DNA of 64,000 nt from Cylindrodendrum hubeiense (lineage: Eukaryota > Ascomycota > Sordariomycetes > Hypocreales > Nectriaceae). Below are positions 23,422 to 35,120 of the stretch, piece after piece (positions within the stretch are counted from its first letter, which is position 1; every line of letters starts with the position of its first letter). The translations under genes and the position numbers were made by a program. The notes beneath the pieces were generated by a model, which was not told the origin of the DNA, searched no databases, and saw only the letters and a list, made by a program, of their open reading frames with translations. The stretch covers positions 1 to 64,000 of the forward strand of contig JAANBB010000151.1 in assembly GCA_014621425.1 (NCBI GenBank), read 5' to 3'.

Positions 23422-24646
23422 CCATGGATGTCTGTATCCAGGTCCCGGGTGTCGAAGCTCTCTACCAGGAGTCTTCCCGAATAGCACCGCGACATTATGA
23501 TCCATGCGCTGCTGAGGTCACGTTTGCCTAGATTGTTGATGAACTTCCTCTTTGGTGTCTGTTCAAATTGAAGTGTCTTGGGCACGTAATAGTTGTCGTC
23601 AATAAGACAACCCCCAAATACGGGATTAAGCACTCGGTCATTACTCAACGGAACCATCCTGCAGATCCTGGCCATCTAATAATACTTGGTCTCAACACAT
23701 CCGGCTACATTCGAAGAGAAAGATATTGCCGATTCAACGATCGTATAAAGGGTGTCACCTTACCCTCTGTGAAACCATCACGTGCATCGAGCATGTAAGA
23801 CCGTTCATGTACACCAGAGCACTGCAGGGGTTATTGATGTGTTGAACGAGACGAGACATCCTGTCCTCGTGGACCAACCCCATGCAGACAGGCCGGCAGA
23901 GGCGTGAGGGAATGCCGATAACAATACACACTAATCACGAATACGCCCGAACGCTGAACTGCGTAGTACCGTGTACATCAACTGGCTAGAATCAGAAATG
24001 CCACTAGAAGAAATCACATCCTTGAAGAACCTCATCACTATGCCAAAGTGGGACTGGATCGAGACTCGCATGAACGACCGGGTTAATGGACGGACGAATT
24101 TTCTTCGACTAGTAGCGTCCTCGATAGGGCATTGACGGGAATGACTCTTTTCTCTGTTGCCAAGGTGTGGTGGTGGGTGGTTCACACATGGCAGACATCA
24201 TGAGTCAATCATGTTTACTTTCGTATGGCTTGACGATGCGTGACGTGTCTGTGGGATGCAGAATCTCATGCTCAATATAATTAGGCAGCCATTGGCTCAG
24301 CAGACACGCGGACTTCCCATCTATACCGGGATCATCATGTCACACTGCATGAATCGGCATCGGGAAGCATGAGTCTTTGTCAATGACGCTCAGTCGATCA
24401 CCAGGCGGGAGATCTGATCATCTAAGATGCGCAACACGATGGGCAAAAAACAACAAAAGCCGCCAGTCGGCCATCGTCAGGGCCCACCACGGCACAGCAC
24501 CGCGAATAAAAAGCGCGTGCGGCCAAGCCGGGGTACGTACCGCTTGCGACCATCACACCCGGGTTGGACTGGTGGCTGTACGTAATTGGCTGGCGATGCC
24601 CCCCCTGTCGAGTCGTTCTGGAGAGAGAAATGAGATGAAGTGTTAT

Positions 24647-24736
24647 GCGACGGGGAAGCGACGGGGAGGCGACGGGGAACATAGCGGGGGCATCTCGTTT
24701 GTGGACTGTGGTCTGCGGTCTGTGGTCTGCGGTCCG
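24647..24736. repeat. Two adjacent short tandem repeats
   Basis: At 24647-24679 there are three copies of an 11-bp unit, GCGACGGGGA[A/G]. At 24701-24736 there is a degenerate GTGGTCTGCG-type repeat. Both are intergenic. Confidence 0.8.
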
Positions 24737-25144
24737 CGTGAGTGCGTGTGTTTGTGCATGTTGTTATGATGACGGAATGCCGGGTCAGGGCAGACTGGGA
24801 GAAGCCAGAGTTATTCTGGGACGGGGGATCCGCAAGCTCCCGGCTGTCTGTGTCTGTTCGACGTGTGTGCGCCCGCGGGGGCATTCCGGAGGCGTCATCA
24901 CCGAGCCCGTGTTCTGAGGTATGGGGTTTCTCTCAGCCCCGGGAGCAAGGAGGGTCCCGCCTCGTCCGGGTCTCGGCGGGCAGGTTTCGTTCGCACGACC
25001 CTTCATCCATCAACCGACTTTAACACCCTTGCTTGCGCTGTCGGGGTCGGTAATTAACCCGCGCAGCACCTGGTCCTGCACCCCGACGTTGGTCGGGTTG
25101 TCGGCCGGGGACAGTCGCAGGCGGCGGCAGCGAGCGCAGGGAGG

Positions 25145-25209
25145 CTCGGACAGAGGACTCGGACAGAGGACTCGGACAGAGGACTCGGACAGTAGACTCG
25201 GACAGAGAG
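25145..25209. repeat. 13-bp tandem repeat (CTCGGACAGAGGA), 5 copies
   Basis: Three perfect copies of CTCGGACAGAGGA are followed by two diverged ones (CTCGGACAGTAGA and CTCGGACAGAGAG). Intergenic. Confidence 0.9.
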
Positions 25210-27984
25210 ACAACCAGAGATTGAGGGACTGATGAGAGAGGTTCATCTCATCAACGCAAGTGATAGATCAGATGACGACCATCTGCCAGTGGCGCTGGTC
25301 CGGATCCGTTGGCTTCAATACAGGGCTGGGTTCTCAGCCTATGACATGCGCGAGCTCCGATGGCGTTGAGCGCCCTCATCTCGCCGTCCAACGGCGGCTA
25401 GGGGAGATCTAATAAGCCTTCCCACAGCCCTCGCCAGGGCTCTTCATTAGGGTTCCTCGCCGCGAGGTCTGGGTGGGCAGGGGCTCCTAGACCTATCACA
25501 CCGGCGTCAGCGACTGTGGAGCGAGCGTGGAGCGAACGTGAGGCTGCAAGAGGACGCCGGGAGAGGGCGGGCGGCAGCAGGAATGGGAGTTTAATATCTC
25601 GCTCATACTGCAGCGGCACCTCGTCGCTGGGGAAGCTGGCGCCGATTGTTTACTTGCGGCGATTGGCGCTGCTGATTCGACAGGCTGGCGTTGATGTTTA
25701 CTGACACGTGAGATGTTTTCTTCGTTTGACTCTCCGGCATGCGTGACCAATGGGATTGCTAATGTCGACTGCAATCCTTCAATGTCCTTCCCCTTCCTGG
25801 GGTCCTGGCCCCTCCCAAGACAGTCTCTGGTGGACAGGAGCCGAAACAAAATGGTCCATTCCTCGCCGGGTGAGCTGTGACATGCGAATTCCCTTTTTAT
25901 CCATGGGGCCAATTAGCGCATTCCCGTACCATCTCCTCTCAAAGCCGAGGCCACGGATCTGCGCGTGGCCATGGCGATGTTGGGATCGCAAGACCGGGAA
26001 CCAGGTTTTGCTGGCGGATATTCAGGAATGGCATCCAGGAGAAGCTCCGTACAGGGTAGGGGCGGCGCCGGATGTATGGAGGGTCTTCTGGACAGCAGAG
26101 GAGCTGCGCCTACCGATCCGTACTCTGTACATGGAGTAATTACAGCTCGAGTCTAGGAGAGCTGCACCTGAATCTAGGCCCGTCTACATTGAGCTGGGGT
26201 GGCCCGAAGAGTGGCTTGGGGGGCAGTCCAATAGTACACGCTTGGTACCTGGCTAGCGAAGCAAAGCGTCAGCGGTGTTCCAGGTCCCATGTCCGTCGCC
26301 CATGTCCAGACTCCAGAGTCCCACTCTCCACGTTCCACCGCGACTCCACGGTCCTCCACCTGGACGCTCCCAATCCCAGCTCACAGTTTACGGTCCAGCC
26401 AGCCTGGGCACGCAGCTGTTAGCCGTAAGCAGCATGCGGCACAGAGCAGCTCCCGGGCGGCCATGCAGCATCCTCGCTCCCCCTTGGGTTGTGCGTTCGT
26501 ACTGGCCTCTAGTCGGCGCAGGGGGAAATCATCAGGTGCTCTGCAGCATGCAGCAGCCCCAGGGAAACTCGGTAGGGTATCCACATCCCACATCCCCTCT
26601 CCCCTCTTCCAAGAGGCACGGAGACGGAGGGACCAGGGCTCGTCGTCCGCAGTCAGTCCCGACAGGCCCTGAGCTTCGTCCAGCTGAGCCAGCGGCCCGG
26701 GAGACAGGCAGCTTCAACGCACAGTCGGCGCACAGCTCGCCTGCTGGACCTGGTCTCGCTCGGTCTGGGCGTTGTGAGTCGGGGCTAATATGCTCTCAGT
26801 CACCAACTGAACCAGGCTTGAAGAAAGAAAAAAAGAAGTAGGAGAGACGAGCAGGGAAAACGTACGTCTCAGTGCTCCGTACGTAGTACTACGTAGACCC
26901 GAGGCGACATCGTGTGTGTTTCTGGCTCCCTACCTGAACCTTCCCGGCCTGTCTCTGTCTCCGCCTCTGTCTCTGTTACTCTCTCTGCCACTCTCTCTCC
27001 GCACTGGCGCCTTGCCTCGTATCCTCTACTCCGTACTCCGTGTCCCTCTTTCTGTCTTCCTTGCCCAGCACGCCAATAAGTGACGACGATAACGGCAGGC
27101 TAGGTACCTACCGACCTACCTAGAGGTGACTAGCAAATAGACGGACGACGTCAGTAGCCCACGGCAAGATCCAAGCCCCTCCACAGCTTGTCAGCTACCT
27201 AGCACCTAGCCGGATCCTTTGGGGTTTCTGCTGTCGGCTCCCCTGGCCCAATCATCGCCCCGACCTGTCACCTTCCCCTCGCTCCCCTCGTCGTTTTAGT
27301 CGTGCTACCGGATCGCGTCGTCTCATTTCCTTGCCGGCCTTGTCTGTCTGTCGTCGCCGTCGGCCTGTTCTCCTTTCTCCTTCTCCTGGACCTGTGCAGA
27401 CCGCCTTTGGAGCTGCGGAAGCCATCACCGTACCTGTTTTACAGTCTTCCAGTACCTATTGGGCCTCGTCCTGCTTGCTTACTTGCTTACTTGCCTGCTG
27501 CATTGGTTAATTTGCCCTTCTCTCGCTCGTTGTCATTTCGCATCGCCTGTTTTTCGGGGCGCTGTCCGGTCCCGTCTCACTCCACCAGCTAATTACTGCG
27601 ACCAAGCCAAACAGCCCCGTCACCGCTGCGCCCCTAATCGGTCGATCCGGGTCTATTCTGGAAGCCAGAACAAAACCCTCTAGACCACTCCACTAGAGTA
27701 AAAGGACGGGACTTTTCTCTCTTTTGGCGCGCGCGTCTCACCGTCACACACCGTCGACTCTCTGGCTGACTATTGACGCCGTCGACTTGGGACAGGAGCA
27801 CGTTCCGAGGTACAGTAGCCCCCAGCTATTCGCACGCCGGACGTTTTGGGTGCCGCAGTGCAAGCCCCCCAGCGGCACGTACGCCTAGTCCTCAGCGCCC
27901 CCCAACCCGCCCGCCAGCGCCAATTGGGAATGATCAACAAGGGCACTGTCGCGCAAGTCTCGGGGTCCCATTCCAGCGTGTCCA

Positions 27985-28056
27985 GGTCCAGCATCGGGTC
28001 CAGTATCGGGTCCAGCATCGGGTCCTGCACCAGCTCCTGCACCAGCTCCTGCACCA
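27985..28056. repeat. 12-bp tandem repeat, 6 copies in two subtypes
   Basis: Three copies of GGTCCAG[C/T]ATCG run directly into three copies of [G]GTCCTGCACCA/GCTCCTGCACCA. The period stays at 12 bp while the unit shifts, which suggests one array that diverged by point changes. It lies in the presumed promoter or leader of the ApsA-like gene. Confidence 0.85.
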
Positions 28057-28644
28057 GCGCTCCCGAATAACACTGCGGCATTGCGACACTGGCATTGCGA
28101 CACTGCGTCAGCACAGGTGCAGCCACGCTTGCGCACCCACTACGCACACACTGCAGCACGGTACTTACACTGCGCACTCCACCACGCGCAGCGCAGTGAC
28201 AACAACAAGTCTGCCAACTGTTGTTGTTGACTTGCACGGATTACTTGGTGCTTCCAGAACTTATTACTCCTCTGGGATCCTGCTTCGCCGTCTTTTCCTA
28301 GCCTCATCACCTTGTTTTTGCGGGCGCGCCTTTTGCCAATATTCTTTGCAATCTTCATTTGCAGCCGGGCCTGCTTTTTTTTCTGCTTTGACCTCTCTCC
28401 CTCTCCCTGCAGCCACTGCACGCCTGCACGCTGGCACGCTGCCCACGCCCAGCTCTCCGCGCGGCACGCCAACTTTAATCACCCACCATCCCGCCGTCGC
28501 TCGTTTTCGTTCCCGGACAACACAACAACTTCAACACGCTCATCCACCACCCCGCGACGGGCCAGCTACGTCGTCCGTCCGCGCCTCTTGATGGTTCCAA
28601 GACGTTTCTAGGAACCTCTTCACCCCCGAGGGTCCACCGCAATC

Positions 28645-31600
28645 ATGGCCTCATCGCTGGCTTCCGACAAGCCCAGCCTGCCCGCCCCCGGCGCCGCGGC
28701 CCACGACCCCTTCGTCACGTCCACGGCCACGCCCGCACCCGCCCACCACCGCTACTCGAATTTCGACAATGACCTCTTCATCGCCGGTCCTGCTTCCTCC
28801 CCTAAGCAGGCGAAGCGCGCCCTCGAGGCTCACCTTGCCGAGACGGAGCGTCGCCTCGAGGAAGCCGGGAAATTAGGCACTGCCCTAGTCTCTCAGCGCA
28901 AGACCCTTACCGAGCGACTTCAGGAGGTCGACAAGTTGCAAGCCGAAGGCGAGCTCAACCCCGAGCTGCGCCAGAAGCTCGTCGAGATTGAAAAGGAGTA
29001 CAACAACCTCGCGAGAGAGTCCGCCAGGGCTTTCTTGCCCAAACAGAGAGTCCCCAGCAATGAGGCTAATCCCAACTCCCCATTTGCGCCCGAGAGCAGG
29101 AGCGGCAGGGTAAGTGTCATGCCATTTCTCTCAACCCCCCTAATGACCATTTGATTGACCTTCTCTCTCACCACAGCGTTCCGTCAGCCCATCCAAATTC
29201 GAGAGCCAAGCTACAGGATCCCCCACCAAGCTTAGTGTGCCCAATCGAAAGATCCGCAATCAGCCCTCGAACCGCGTCCACGATATCGAGTTCGCCGCCG
29301 AGATCAGCACATCCCTCATCGCCCAGGTCCGCAACCTACAAGCCTTGCTCTCCGAGCGAGATGAGGAGGTCAAGGACCTCAAGGTCGACAAGTCGAAGAT
29401 CGAGATCGAGTCCGAAAACTTCCAGCAGCGCGCCAAGTCCCTTGACGAGAGCGAGAACCGCTACAAGGAAGAGAATTGGAACCTGGAGACGAAGCTTCAG
29501 GAGCTCACAACCCAGCAAAAAGAAGCTGCTGATCGCGAGAAGAGACTTACCCAGTCCCTTAACGTGACCAACACCGAGAAGGTGTCTGCCCAGAGGGAGC
29601 TTGACGAGGTCAAGGTTACCCACGCCAGATTGGTCGAGGAACATGCCGCCGCCGTTCGAAACCACGACATCGAGCTGGGAACAGTTAAGCGGAAAATTGG
29701 CATGGCCGAGGGCGAGCGTGCTGCCATGCAACGCAGGATTGATGACCTCACTGGCCAGAACCAGGAATTGGCTAGGGCCTTCTCTACGCAACGGGCTAGA
29801 GTCCTGTCCATGGAGTCCAACCCACGCCCCAGCGATGACGACTTCGAGTCGGCTGGCGATCAGGTCACACCTGAACACTCTCCTCCTCAATCACCGATCA
29901 AGGGAACTCCCAGACATGCCATGCTTGAGACGGAAACCATGAAGTCATCCCTGCACCATGCTCAGCGTACCATCCAGAGCCAGCGAGGTCTGCTCCACCG
30001 AGAGAAGACCGAGAAGTTGGAGCTCAGGCGAATCATTCAAGACCTCCGCGATGACCTGGAGAAGGCCAGGACCGAGGCCAGCGAAACTCGTGCCAGCAAA
30101 CGTGCCCACAAGAAGGAATCCAAGGAATTTAAGAAGCCACCCCGTCTCCTAGGAAGCTTCCGCTCTAGCAGGCAAGAGGTTATTCATGATGACCCTGAGT
30201 GGGAAGACCAGGGAGATGTATCTCCTCGGGCATCAAGCTCTCCCATGACTGCCAGCACCATCACCGTCAGGCATCAGGCCGGGGATTCATTCCCTCCTAC
30301 TGACGCCAGCGATCGCTTCGACACCGCCAACGAGGCCAGCGAATCAGCCTTTGAGACTGCCAACGAGCGAGGCACCGAGACCGAAGATTTCCAGACCGTC
30401 AACGAAGAGTTCTCTGGTAGCGATGCCGAGACTGAGACCGAGGGCACGTCCCGTGGCTTTGGCAGAATGAGGCAGCCTCCGAACCTTCCTTCTGGCATGT
30501 CCCGACATGCTTCTCGACACTCTTTCCATAGCACTGCATCGACCTCTGCAGATGAGGATGACTTCCCTAACCTTAGGACTCCCACCGGTACAATCTCCTC
30601 TCAGAGAAGCAACCGTTTCCGCCTTAGCCGTGGCATCCTTAACCGCTCCTCACGACAAGCCAGCGAGGAACCGAACCTTCAGAGCAGCCCTGCCAGCTTT
30701 GCCAGCAGCACAGGAGGAACACCTCAGGGAGGCCAGAGTCTCTTTGCTGAGCTCCAAGACTTTGATGGTAGCGACGACGAGTCGGTTGATACGCACACCC
30801 CGAGTCGAAGGGGTGCCCGCTCTGGTACTCCCGGTTCGATTGGTCGGCCATTCTCACCACCACCTCCCATCCCGGCCCTTCCCAAGGTTGTCATGGTTGA
30901 CTCCGGTGTCATGACGGATCCCGTCAAGATCGGCCCAGCCCGAATTGGAGTTGAGACCTCACCATTCCTTCACGCTGGTTTCATGACAGAGGATGTATCG
31001 CAACCTGGTTCTCCTGTTAGCGTGATCGCAGCCGACCGCCCTAGGTCTATGGCATCCGTCGTGGACGCATCTGGCGAACGCTCTGTTCCATCTTGGCCTG
31101 TCGATGACCTCGTTGACAGTTCCCGACCGGTGTCTATGTCTTATAGCGATGCTGGAGCGCAACACGACCCTGACATGGAGAAGAAACTTGCTCAGTTCCC
31201 TGCTCCCCCAACTATGTCGCCGATTTTGCCGCCTACCTTGAGCATGTCCTCGTTAGCATTCGAGAACGTGGAGCCCCGAGAAGAGATTGTGGTGCCTCCC
31301 ACCCCCGCGGCCCTTTCGCTCACTTCAATCTTCAACGAGAGCGTTGAGCCTGTGGCCGAACCCGAAATCCCTCCTCCGGACTTGAGTTTGACAACCATCG
31401 TCGCCGAAAACCTCGAGCCCGTGGCGGAGCCCGAGGTTCCCCCTCCGGATTTGACGCTTGACAGCCATCATTGCCTGAGTAACTCTTGAACCCGTAGCGG
31501 AGCCCGAGATTCCTCCTCCGGATTTGAGCTTGACAGCCATCATTGCCGAAAATCTTGAACCCGTGGCAGAGCCCGAGATTCCTCCTCCGGATTTGAGCCT

Positions 31601-34600
31601 GACAACCATCGTCACCGAAAACCTGGAGCCTGTGGCAGAGCCTGAGATCCCTCCTCCTGACCTCAGCCTTTCGAGCATCCTTTCACAAAATCTCCAACCT
31701 GTGGCCGAGCCGGAGATTCCCCTGCCTGACCTTAGCTTATCCACCATTGTCGCTGAGGATCATGCACCTGTGGCTATTCCCCCACCCCAGCTCAGCCTCA
31801 CAGGCATCTTTGCTGAGAACTTGGAGCCTGTGGCCGAGCCTGAGGTCCCTCCTCCGGACCTGAGCTTGTCTGTTATTCATGGCGAGAATGTCGAGCCTGT
31901 GGCCGAGCCTGAGGTTCCTCTTCCAGGCTTGAGCTTGTCTGTCATTTTTGGCGAGAATGTCGAGCCTGTGGCTGAGCCAGAGAAGCCTTTGCCGGACTTG
32001 TCTTTGACGACAATCTACGCAGAGGAACTGAAGCCAATCGCCGAACCAGAAGCACCTCTCCCAGAGTTGACTCTGACATCGGTATTTGCTGAGCAGCTTG
32101 AGCCTGTGAGCGAGCCAGAGATCCCTGTGCCTGAGTTGAGCTTCGCCACAATTGCTTCCGAGGAACTGGAACCACTGGCCGAACCCCAGACGCCCCCTCC
32201 GGCCTTGACATTTACATCGGTTCTTACTGAGATTGTCGAGCCCGTCTTCGAACCTGAGGTTCCAGCGCCGGCTTTGAGCCTGTCCACTATTTGTGGGGAG
32301 TCTGTTGAGCCTGTAGCTGAACCTGAAGTCCTACCCATGCTTGTGGTACCTCCAGTTCCGTCATTGAGCATGTCTGAGATTCTGAGAGAACATGTTGAGC
32401 CAATTGCCATTAAGGCACCTGAACTCAGCATGTCGAGCATTTCTCGAGAGCACGTTGAGCCTGTCTCCCCTGTTGCTCCATCTGCGCCTGAACTCAGCTT
32501 GTCGAGCATTTCACGAGAGCACGTTGAGCCTATCTCCCCTGTGGTTCCATCTGTGCCCGAACTCAGCATGTCAACCATTTTGGGCGAGCACGTGGAACCA
32601 ATTGCTGAGCCTGTACCCGAGCCTGTCATTGTCCCTGCACCGGAGCTTAGCTTGTCGACTATCTTGGGAGAGCATCTTGAGCCTGTTGCGGAGCCGGAGC
32701 CCCCTGCTCTTCTCCTCAGCATGTCAACCATCTTTGGAGAGCATGTGGAGCCAATTACTGAGCCCGAGCCAATTGTTACTGAACTCACCATCTCGTCCAT
32801 TCAGGGCGAGCACATTGAGCCCATTGCTCTCAAGGCGCCGGATCTCGCACTCTCCTCTATTGGTGCGGAAGAAATCCAGCCGGTCATGGAATCAGTTGTT
32901 CCTCCGGCAGCACTGAACCTCTCATCAATTTATGCTGAGCATTGCGAGCCAAGGGAGGAACCTCAGCTTATTCCCACTCCAGTTAAGCTGGCTTACTCTG
33001 ATCTCTCCACAGAGCAGGTTGAGCCCTTGTCTGAGCCTGAACCCCTTCCTCTATCCCTAGCCTTGTCTTCCATTGCCACTGAGAACGTCAAGCCTGTTCT
33101 TGAGCCTCTGCCCCCGTTGCCTACTCTCGTCATGTCTTCAATTGCTGCAGAGGGAGTTGAGCCCATTGCCCCCGTGCACAAGAAATTCATTCCCCCATCC
33201 TTTGGGTTCTCTGCCATCGAATCCATCGAAACGCAGCCCGTTTCACCACGAAGCCCTTGGAGGGATGGCTTTATTATTCCAAGAGACATGAGCTCCCCCT
33301 TCCTCGAGAGAGACATCCCTGAGACACCAACTCACAGATCGCTTGGTCGCACCAAGCAGAGAGATGCCTCGCCCATCATCGCCGAAGATGAGACAAGACA
33401 ATCTCCTCGGGACACACCAGAGGCAGAGACGCCCGAGTCCCAGCAGCCATTCAAGGAAATCTCGACCAATTCTAATGCCCGCCCATCCCGCAAGGCTCTC
33501 CCGACCAGCGATCAAGGCGCACAGACTGCCTTGACAGCTGATGCCATCGATTCCATGCTTAAGGCCAAGTCTCAGCCCGCCTTTAGCCTCGAGAAGAACA
33601 TGTCAATCGGTAGTTTCGGAACTCCTGGAACTACTGGCACCTCTGGCACAGTTAGAATCCGTCGATCGCAAGAAAGCTTTGGAAGCCCCATCCGCAACAA
33701 GGGAAAGTTTATCGACGATGCCTTCGAATCTAGTCCTATGCCTCGACCTGGTAGCTCTGCAAGTGGTAGGACATCTCTCTGTGATGCCCCTCCTCTGCCT
33801 GCTAACCATCGCCAAGTTATCGAAGCTGCGCGAACTGGCTCGTCTCACGGCATGCAAACCAACATGGGACCTCCTCTGTGGCCCGCTTCTGCCCTGAAGC
33901 AACGACCAAGCACGCCAACCCAGACCACGTCCCTGCTGTCTACCCGTGGCACACCGACTCCTCGTGCTGTTCGGAACGGAGGATACGACAACATGGAAAT
34001 CCCCTCGCCCACAAAACTTGGCGCAATATCGAGAAAGTCTTCTGCTTCGTCTTTCGCATCAGAACTCGATTCTCGATTCAACATGCGTCCTGGCGAGGTC
34101 GGACTTGCTGGGTTCGGGCCTAACACCGATCCTCGTATGATCCAGGCCATCACTCAGACCATGATTGGAGAGTACTTGTGGAAATACACCCGCAAGACTG
34201 GCCGTGGAGAGATGTCAGAGAACCGACACCGACGTTACTTCTGGGTCCACCCGTACACGAGGACACTGTACTGGAGTGATCGGGATCCCTCAACTGCTGG
34301 ACGTGCTGAGCTGAAGGCGAAGAGTGTTCCTATTGAGGCTGTCCGGGTTGTAACTGATGACAACCCCATGCCTCCAGGACTCCATCGCAAGAGCTTGGTG
34401 ATCATTTCTCCTGGAAGGACCATCAAGTTCACTTGCACCACTGGTCAACGACACGAGACTTGGTTCAACGCACTCTCCTATCTCCTTCTCCGCACCAATA
34501 ACGATGCCCAGTCTGATATCGACGAGATTGGAGGCAACATCACCCGCGAAGATGTGGATGAGTTTAACCCTCAGCTTGGCCGACGTGTCACAAATGGCAC

Positions 34601-35120
34601 TCAGCCACGAGCGCCCCCTTCTCTATCGTCATATAACTCCCGCACAACCCGCAACGAGTCGCCTGCTGTTGGCATGTCTATGAACATCCCGACACTGGTT
34701 CCCACGCCAAAGAATGCCCAGCGCCCATCGATAGGAACCTTGAGCAAGCTTAGCGGCTACTGGAAAGGCAGCCAGCTGTCGGGTTCCTTAACTCGACGTG
34801 GTGGCCGGGCCGTCAGTGGGCAGGATGTGGGTATCTACGAAGCGAGTGAGGCCCACGATAGCGCCGAGGACGTGCGAGAAATGATCGAGCGTCAAGATAG
34901 GGAATCAGACCGTCTCGAGAATGTGCGGGCATGCTGCGATGGTGAGCACAAACCGATAATAACTATGACCGAAACCCGTTTACTAACTCAGTCTCTAGGC
35001 AAGCATGACGTTAGCACTCTGCCACACCTTGGAAAGCGAGGCCGTCCGAGCAACCACCACACCCATTCCCATCCGGGATTCTTGACGACACCCATGGCAT
35101 CCATGCGCGCCCGGGCGTAA
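28645..35120 (+). CDS. apsA: ApsA/NUM1-family cortical nuclear-migration protein, with a frame break in its repeat array
   Basis: Exon 1 is 28645-29109, intron 29110-29176 (GTAAGT...CACAG), exon 2 29177-34941, intron 34942-34998 (GTGAGC, CTAAC branch, CTCTAG) and exon 3 34999-35120, for about 2115 residues. The last intron has no stop in frame but has full splice signals. NUM1/ApsA proteins anchor dynein and mitochondria at the cell cortex and so position nuclei. Order of parts: coiled coils at about residues 50-130 and 190-370; an acidic disordered region; about 26 tandem 23-residue repeats of the type ENLEPVAEPEIPPPDLSLTTI (about 31240-33240); then a C-terminal PH domain at about 34140-34480 (IGEYLWKYTRKTGRG ... 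GQRHETWFNALSYLLLR), which in this family binds cortical phosphoinositides. One repeat copy (about 31436-31508) carries a net +4 nt and shifts the frame, ending it at 31489; the next frame reopens after 31478 and continues to the PH domain. This could be a true lesion, an unrecognised 73-nt intron spanning about one repeat, or an assembly error. Confidence 0.85.
31237..33240 (+). repeat. Coding tandem repeats, about 26 units of 69 bp
   Basis: Each unit encodes a pattern close to LSxTxIxAExLEPVAEPEIPPPD, 23 residues. Units near 31320-31720 are almost identical in DNA, whereas those after about 32300 are diverged (REHVEP, GEHVEP variants). This suggests recent amplification at the 5' end of the array. 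The unit at about 31436-31508 is 73 bp rather than 69 bp. Confidence 0.9.

Larger units (their letters stand above)
23422..28644. other. 5.2-kb gene-free region with minisatellites
   Basis: This is the largest gene-free stretch of the window. No frame shows protein-like motifs; the longer ones overlap each other on both strands and arise from high GC content. It holds tandem repeats at 24647-24679, 24701-24736, 25145-25209 and 27985-28056. From about 26900 to 28640 the plus strand is pyrimidine-rich and includes motifs like CTACCTAGCACCTAGCC, as in long leaders and promoters of Hypocreales genes; this part probably belongs to the ApsA/NUM1-like gene starting at 28645. Confidence 0.5.

Noticed and set aside
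27302..27592. 96-codon hydrophobic frame ahead of the ApsA-like gene
   Set aside because: It is a pyrimidine-rich leader giving Leu/Pro/Ser codons by composition; there is no conserved motif and several other frames are open in the same stretch.
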